64,000 nucleotides of DNA. Origin: Oscheius onirici. Taxonomy: Eukaryota; Nematoda; Chromadorea; Rhabditida; Rhabditidae. The notes below the pieces were generated by a model, which did no database searches, was not told where the DNA came from, and was given only the letters and a program-made list of their open reading frames with translations. Below, piece by piece: positions 57,693 through 64,000 of this stretch (its first letter is position 1; every line of letters begins with the position of its first letter). A program made the translations under genes and the position numbers. The DNA lies in assembly GCA_932521025.1 (NCBI GenBank), contig OW051472.1, forward strand, positions 5,208,001 to 5,272,000. The letters are read 5' to 3'.

Positions 57693-58008
57693 CTTCACCC
57701 GATGACTTTCTGTTGCAGAAGAAACGAAGGATGATTCCGTGTAATGCCAAATTCTGTTAATTTCAAGTATAAAAGTCAACTTTTTCGAAAAGTTCTTATG
57801 GCACTTGCATAGGAAGGATACACAATTTTTCCCTTTTCTGCTCGCAATAGTCACCATTTGCAGTATTTGCACTGCTGGTCACGTGTTGAGCAGATTAATT
57901 AAAAAAACTATAATTTAGTTTTTGATTTTTGATATAAGCGATTCACTTGAGTTTCGTCCATGTTAAACGCAAAACCAGCTCCCATGATATTGTCAAGATA
58001 TAAAAAAA

Positions 58009-58078
58009 GGGAAGAGAGACGACGCAGTGGTAGGAGGTGCCAGCGTCAATCTCAAAGGTTCAATTCCCGCTTTTTCCC
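58009..58078 (+). pseudogene. Decayed tRNA-like sequence
   Basis: GGGAAGA (58009-58015) pairs with TTTTCCC (58072-58078) as a 7-bp acceptor stem. An A-box-like GACGCAGTGGTAGGAGG and a B-box GGTTCAATTCC lie between at tRNA spacing. The T-stem pairs in only two positions and the D-arm is disrupted, so it is a pseudogene or tRNA-derived repeat. Confidence 0.5.
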
Positions 58079-58161
58079 AACCAAGGCTACTATCCTCTCT
58101 GAGGTCGGCAGATTGCTAGTAGCTTGCTATGAAGGTGAAGGCGTTCCTAGAAAGGGTTGGG

Positions 58162-58890
58162 CATTTTTCCACGTCTTTATATAGTTTATTCACAAAAAAA
58201 AACAACCAAATCCCGGATGTTCGCGGGCTTTTTGCCCACGAATTCAAACAGCTAAAACTTAGGGGCAATTCTCTTTGACTGAAATTTTCCGGATTTCTTT
58301 TGAGTTTTTTTTTCAGTACTTTTCAGCTCTTATCAGCGTAATAACATAGCACACATCCGACTCTTGATGTAAACGTGCAAGGCGAACGCGTGCGAGCAAT
58401 ATAAAGGATTGTTTTGTCATTCATAGCATTTGATAAAGTCCGAGAGTTCTGACAGAGTCTACTTCAACCTCTGAAGGTCATGACCTTCTTGTTTGTTGAT
58501 AGCAGAGCATGAAACCTGGCGAAAATAATGTTTCTCGGAATTCATGGGCCTTTTTCAGTGATTTACAAATTTGTATGTTATTGTTCTTGAACATTGGTGC
58601 TTCTTTTGTTGTTAAAAAAACAAAATGGGTGTAAAACTGCAGAAATTACCGAGAAACAGACGCAAATAAAGTTCCAGCAAAAGTCGAAAATTCAATTTTC
58701 AGCTGTTTGAATTCGCGGGCAAAATGCCCGCGAACATCCGCGATTTGATTGTTTTTTTGTGAACAGACTATATATGTTGCCAATTCGTGTCGCTGTTCTA
58801 GAACATGCGGTCCGCGTTGTGTTTTATGACATCGACTTGTGTCTCAAGAGAATATCTAGTCCTGAATTTCATGAGAAACTATACAAAGCC
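58162..58890 (-). repeat. 730-bp inverted duplication, right copy
   Basis: Inverted partner of 52145-52874, including the AGTCTGTTCA-ended element (about 58183-58772) and about 20 and 115 bp of flanking sequence on its two sides. Another GTGAACAGAC end follows at 58907, so element ends flank this copy on both sides. Confidence 0.85.
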
Positions 58891-59055
58891 CTGGTTGTTT
58901 TTTGTGAACAGACAATAATGGAAACTTTACCTTTAAAAATCTGTGATTTTATTGAACAGCAAGTAGGGCCTGTGTTAATTGGCAGCGTAAAAAGCGTCGA
59001 GCGTCGTATCCTCTGCGAACTCGCCCAAAGCCAACTTGCCCTCTTGGCGAATTGA
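58774..59055 (+). CDS. Unknown frame, 93 residues, partly duplicated at 52.2 kb
   Basis: The frame MLPIRVAVLEHAVRVVFYDI then DLCLKRISSPEFHEKLYKA is shared, inverted, with 52147-52261. After an AGTCTGTTCA-type end at about 58897-58916 it continues as LPLKICDFIEQQVGPVLIGS to a stop. I do not recognise it. Two conserved copies and a well-mixed composition suggest a captured exon of a real gene, not a functional gene. Confidence 0.3.
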   Translation: MLPIRVAVLEHAVRVVFYDIDLCLKRISSPEFHEKLYKALVVFCEQTIMETLPLKICDFIEQQVGPVLIGSVKSVERRILCELAQSQLALLAN

Positions 59056-59483
59056 TTGGACATACTTCAAAAGCAATAAGCATCTTCACAAGATTTTTAA
59101 GATTAAGGTGGGAATAATGATCCCTGAAAAAACGCAGGAATACTGTTGGCAAGCGGGGGTTAGAGAGTTGCAGATGACCAGTCGAGAGGATACTTTCTAG
59201 GTGTAAATCATTTTTTGTTAATGAATAGAATATAATTAAAATATAATACTATTGTTAGAAAGCTATGCTGAAGAGAAGAGCTTCCTTTGCCCTGGTTACA
59301 AAGATTAAACAACAAAAAGACTCATATTAATCATGTCCATCATGGTATTTTTCAATCGATAAAGTAAATTTCACCTTTTTTGAAAGGTGCATTAATCCGA
59401 TTGCCAGTTTCCACTTGAAAGCTGTGCAATCACGCCATGAACACACCGTATAAAGCCATGTCACCGATCGAGGTGAACGCTTT
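59056..59483. other. Upstream region of the mucin-like gene
   Basis: About 430 bp without a gene. A TATAAAG sequence at about 59449 lies about 35 bp before the first ATG codons of the mucin region, and could be a TATA box. Confidence 0.35.
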
Positions 59484-62400
59484 ATGTGGCTCTTGCTTCT
59501 TCTGCTGACTGTGGCCCATGGCCAACAGACAGGTTACTGTGCCTACGAAGGCGAAGGAGGTTTTACTTTCAAAAATTTTACTGACATATAATTAAGCATG
59601 TCTCGGAACAATGTGCCCAGGTGGCGCTACTTGCATCAACAACGGAACAGAGACATTTTGTTGTCAAAATTCACAAATTTACACTGAGAAAACAAGTTTC
59701 AGCTTTTCTGATCGGGAACAATCCATTATTTCAGCCCCATCCTTAGAAACCGCCCCGCCAGAATACTGCGCAAATGAGGGTGTAGGCGGTGAGTTGCCTT
59801 TTTTTTTAATTGATGACGCTTCAGAATGTCTTGGAACACTATGTCCTGACGGAGCAACATGCATCAAAAATGGCACTAATCAATTTTGCTGTGATAATAA
59901 CATGATCTACTCTGGAACAACGACCAGTAAGCGCTATAATCAAAGACAATCAAGGCAAACATAATGCAGCATTTTCAAATATGCAACAATGACGTTTCAG
60001 CGCCTCCACCGGCTGCAATACCAACAGCTTACTGTGAGGACGAAGGCATGGGTGGTACGCTAATCGAAAAAAATAGAATGTAAAAGTACATCAGGCTGTT
60101 TGGGAACACTGTGTCCAGACGGGGCGAGCTGCATAAACAACACAACTGAAACGTTTTGCTGTGATAACCCAAAAATCTACCATGAACTAACAACAAGTGG
60201 GTAAAAAAAAGTAAAGAAAAACCCCCATTCAGAAGAAACAAAAACAACGACCTCGAGTTCAACAAGCACAACGTCGACTACTACAACTAGCACAACTCCT
60301 ACAACGACCTCGAGTTCAACAAGCACAACGTCATCTACTACAACTAGCACAACTCCTACAACAACCTTAAGTTCAACAAGCACAACGTCGACTTCAACAA
60401 CTAGCACAACTCCTACATCAACCTCGAGTTCAACAAGCACAACGTCATCTACTACAACTAGCACAACTCCTACATCAACCTCGAGTTCAACCAGCACAAC
60501 GTCGACTTCAACAACTAGCACAACTCCTACAACGACCTCGAGTTCAACCAGCACAACGTCGACTACTACAACTAGCACAACTCCTACAACGACCTCGAGT
60601 TCAACAAGCACAACGTCGACTTCAACAACTAGCACAACTCCTACATCAACCTCGAGTTCAACCAGCACAACGTCGACTTCAACAACTAGCACAACTCCTA
60701 CAACGACCTCGAGTTCAACAAGCACAACGTCGACTACTACAACTAGCACAACTCCTACAACGACCTCGAGTTCAACAAGCACAACGTCGACTTCAACAAC
60801 TAGCACAACTCCTACATCAACCTCGAGTTCAACCAGCACAACGTCGACTTCAACAACTAGCACAACTCCTACAACGACCTCGAGTTCAACAAGCACAACG
60901 TCGACTTCAACAACTAGCACAACTCCTACATCAACCTCGAGTTCAACAAGCACAACGTCATCTAGTACAACTAGCACAACTCCTACATCAACCTCGAGTT
61001 CAACCAGCACAACGTCGACTACTACAACTAGCACAACTCCTACAACGACCTCGAGTTCAACAAGCACAACGTCGACTACTACAACTAGCACAACTCCTAC
61101 AACGACCTCGAGTTCAACAAGCACAACGTCGACTACTACAACTAGCACAACTCCTACAACGACCTCGAGTTCAACAATCACAACGTCGACTTCAACAACT
61201 AGCACAACTCCTACATCAACCTCGAGTTCAACAAGCACAACGTCGACTTCAACAACTAGCACAACTCCTACATCAACCTCGAGTTCAACCAGCACAACGT
61301 CGACTTCAACAACTAGCACAACTCCTACAACGACCTCGAGTTCAACAAGCACAACGTCGACTACTACAACTAGCACAACTCCTACAACGACCTCGAGTTC
61401 AACAAGCACAACGTCATCTACTACAACTAGCACAACTCCTACAACAACCTTAAGTTCAACAAGCACAACGTCGACTTCAACAACTAGCACAACTCCTACA
61501 ACGACCTCGAGTTCAACAAGCACAACGTCGACTTCAACAACTAGCACAACTCCTACATCAACCTCGAGTTCAACAAGCACAACGTCATCTACTACAACTA
61601 GCACAACTCCTACATCAACCTCGAGTTCAACCAGCACAACGTCGACTTCAACAACTAGCACAACTCCTACAACGACCTCGAGTTCAACAAGCACAACGTC
61701 GACTACTACAACTAGCACAACTCCTACATCAACCTCGAGTTCAACCAGCACAACGTCGACTTCAACAACTAGCACAACTCCTACAACAACCTTAAGTTCA
61801 ACAAGCACAACGTCGACTTCAACAACTAGCACAACTCCTACATCAACCTCGAGTTCAACAAGCACAACGTCATCTACTACAACTAGCACAACTCCTACAT
61901 CAACCTCGAGTTCAACCAGCACAACGTCGACTTCAACAACTAGCACAACTCCTACAACGACCTCGAGTTCAACAAGCACAACGTCGACTACTACAACTAG
62001 CACAACTCCTACATCAACCTCGAGTTCAACAAGCACAACGTCATCTACTACAACTAGCACAACTCCTACAACAACCTTAAGTTCAACAAGCACAACGTCG
62101 ACTTCAACAACTAGCACAACTCCTACATCAACCTCGAGTTCAACAAGCACAACGTCGACTACTACAACTAGCACAACTCCTACAACAACCTTAAGTTCAA
62201 CAAGCACAACGTCGACTTCAACAACTAGCACAACTCCTACATCAACCTCGAGTTCAACAAGCACAACGTCGACTACTACAACTAGCACAACTCCTACAAC
62301 GACCTCGAGTTCAACAAGCACAACGTCGACTACTACAACTAGCACAACTCCTACAACGACCTCGAGTTCAACAAGCACAACGTCGACTTCAACAACTAGC

Positions 62401-64000
62401 ACAACTCCTACATCAACCTCGAGTTCAACAAGCACAACGTCATCTACTACAACTAGCACAACTCCTACATCAACCTCGAGTTCAACCAGCACAACGTCGA
62501 CTTCAACAACTAGCACAACTCCTACAACGACCTCGAGTTCAACAAGCACAACGTCGACTACTACAACTAGCACAACTCCTACATCAACCTCGAGTTCAAC
62601 CAGCACAACGTCGACTTCAACAACTAGCACAACTCCTACAACGACCTCGAGTTCAACAAGCACAACGTCGACTACTACAACTAGCACAACTCCTACATCA
62701 ACCTCGAGTTCAACCAGCACAACGTCGACTTCAACAACTAGCACAACTCCTACAACGACCTCGAGTTCAACAATCACAACGTCGACTTCAACAACTAGCA
62801 CAACTCCTACATCAACCTCGAGTTCAACCAGCACAACGTCGACTACTACAACTAGCACAACTCCTGCAACAACCTTAAGTTCAACAAGCACAACGTCGAC
62901 TTCAACAACTAGCACAACTCCTACATCAACCTCGAGTTCAACAAGCACAACGTCATCTACTACAACTAGCACAACTCCTGCAACAACCTTAAGTTCAACA
63001 AGCACAACGTCGACTTCAACAACTAGCACAACTCCTACATCAACCTCGAGTTCAACAAGCACAACGTCATCTACTACAACTAGCACAACTCCTACAACAA
63101 CCTTAAGTTCAACAAGCACAACGTCGACTTCAACAACTAGCACAACTCCTACATCAACCTCGAGTTCAACAAGCACAACGTCGACTACTACAACTAGCAC
63201 AACTCCTACAACGACCTCGAGTTCAACAAGCACAACGTCATCTACTACAACTAGCACAACTCCTACAACAACCTTAAGTTCAACAAGCACAACGTCGACT
63301 TCAACAACTAGCACAACTCCTACATCAACCTCGAGTTCAACAAGCACAACGTCATCTACTACAACTAGCACAACTCCTACATCAACCTCGAGTTCAACCA
63401 GCACAACGTCGACTTCAACAACTAGCACAACTCCTACAACGACCTCGAGTTCAACCAGCACAACGTCGACTACTACAACTAGCACAACTCCTACAACGAC
63501 CTCGAGTTCAACAAGCACAACGTCGACTTCAACAACTAGCACAACTCCTACATCAACCTCGAGTTCAACCAGCACAACGTCGACTTCAACAACTAGCACA
63601 ACTCCTACAACGACCTCGAGTTCAACAAGCACAACGTCGACTACTACAACTAGCACAACTCCTACAACGACCTCGAGTTCAACAAGCACAACGTCGACTT
63701 CAACAACTAGCACAACTCCTACATCAACCTCGAGTTCAACCAGCACAACGTCGACTTCAACAACTAGCACAACTCCTACAACGACCTCGAGTTCAACAAG
63801 CACAACGTCGACTACTACAACTAGCACAACTCCTACAACGACCTCGAGTTCAACAAGCACAACGTCGACTACTACAACTAGCACAACTCCTACAACGACC
63901 TCGAGTTCAACAATCACAACGTCGACTTCAACAACTAGCACAACTCCTACATCAACCTCGAGTTCAACAAGCACAACGTCGACTTCAACAACTAGCACAA
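59484..64000 (+). CDS. Secreted mucin-like protein with Cys-rich modules, right end beyond window
   Basis: A probable surface or secreted O-glycosylated protein. A signal peptide (MWLLLLLLTVAHG) opens exon 59484-59559. Three cysteine modules follow, each split by a short intron after a Tyr-Cys, acidic, Gly-rich lead: YCAYEGEGACLGTMCPGG, CLGTLCPDGATCIKNGT, CLGTLCPDGASCINNTT, each ending FCC. The spacing is C-x7-C-x3-C-x4-C-x8-CC, a pattern I associate with nematode extracellular CC-type modules. Exon 60233 onward joins in phase (Lys-Glu-Thr-Lys) to an uninterrupted Thr/Ser/Pro array through the right edge. Joining checked across all introns keeps the Thr frame. The C-terminus is not seen. The role could be cuticle surface coat, gut or secretion; the sequence does not decide. 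Confidence 0.8.
60246..64000 (+). repeat. 57-bp tandem repeat, about 66 copies, continuing past the edge
   Basis: The 19-codon unit encodes Thr-rich TSTTSTTTTSTTP-like text. Units are mosaics of few variants: ACG/TCA/ACA at the first variable codon, TCGAGT or TTAAGT (Ser or Leu), ACA/ACC before AGC with rare ATC (Ile), and TCGACTACT, TCGACTTCA or TCATCTACT at the end. No frame-breaking indel is seen over the 3.75 kb. Confidence 0.95.

Noticed and set aside
60177-63998. 1,273-codon minus-strand frame, Val/Leu/Glu/Asp-rich
   Set aside because: It is the complement of the Thr/Ser tandem repeat. The plus strand has a signal peptide, cysteine modules and splice sites that join in phase to the repeat, so the minus frame is a by-product.
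60246-64000. CRISPR-like array
   Set aside because: Units are contiguous, have no unique spacers, encode protein, and the window is eukaryotic.

Overview
This window is nuclear DNA from a multicellular animal, most likely a nematode or close relative. Nearly every gene is split by very short GT-AG introns (31-45 bp, acceptor usually TTTCAG). Several start codons sit 0-18 nt after a 3' splice acceptor with no recognisable upstream coding exon, as expected where mRNAs receive a trans-spliced leader. The recognisable proteins are animal housekeeping and neuronal families. The beta-carbonic anhydrase and synaptobrevin look nematode-like. The species call is inference from memory of these families; no search was run.

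Layout. 1-6746 (-): a P-glycoprotein whose 3' end lies beyond the left edge. 8726-9093 (-): synaptobrevin, head to head with 9652-17774 (+), the 26S proteasome subunit Rpn2/PSMD1. A complete serotonin-type GPCR (12561-15057, -) lies inside one 3.07-kb Rpn2 intron. 18591-19007 (+): a small one-exon membrane-anchored protein of unknown role. 20212-23480 (-): an SK-type calcium-activated potassium channel with an atypical selectivity filter. About 24-40.4 kb holds no gene I can name, only a few weak exon candidates and many copies of a short hairpin repeat. 40482/41081-45129 (+): a tail-anchored fibronectin-III protein (FNDC3 family), converging with 47808-49646 (-), a beta-arrestin.

50.7-58.9 kb is a nest of non-autonomous transposon-like inverted repeats. 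It contains a fragment of a dynein light intermediate chain gene, a perfect 205-bp foldback, a 1.15-kb TA-flanked element, and a complete beta-carbonic anhydrase (56285-57324, -) bracketed by a 730-bp inverted duplication. 59484 to the right edge (+): a secreted mucin-like gene with three cysteine modules followed by about 66 copies of a 57-bp Thr/Ser repeat.

The genes do not form a pathway. Three (synaptobrevin, SK channel, amine GPCR) fit neuronal signalling, and arrestin could act on GPCRs, but nothing in the sequence shows co-regulation. The most unusual material is the dispersed hairpin family, the 50.7-58.9 kb repeat nest with captured gene pieces, the SK filter, and the mucin array that stays open on both strands.
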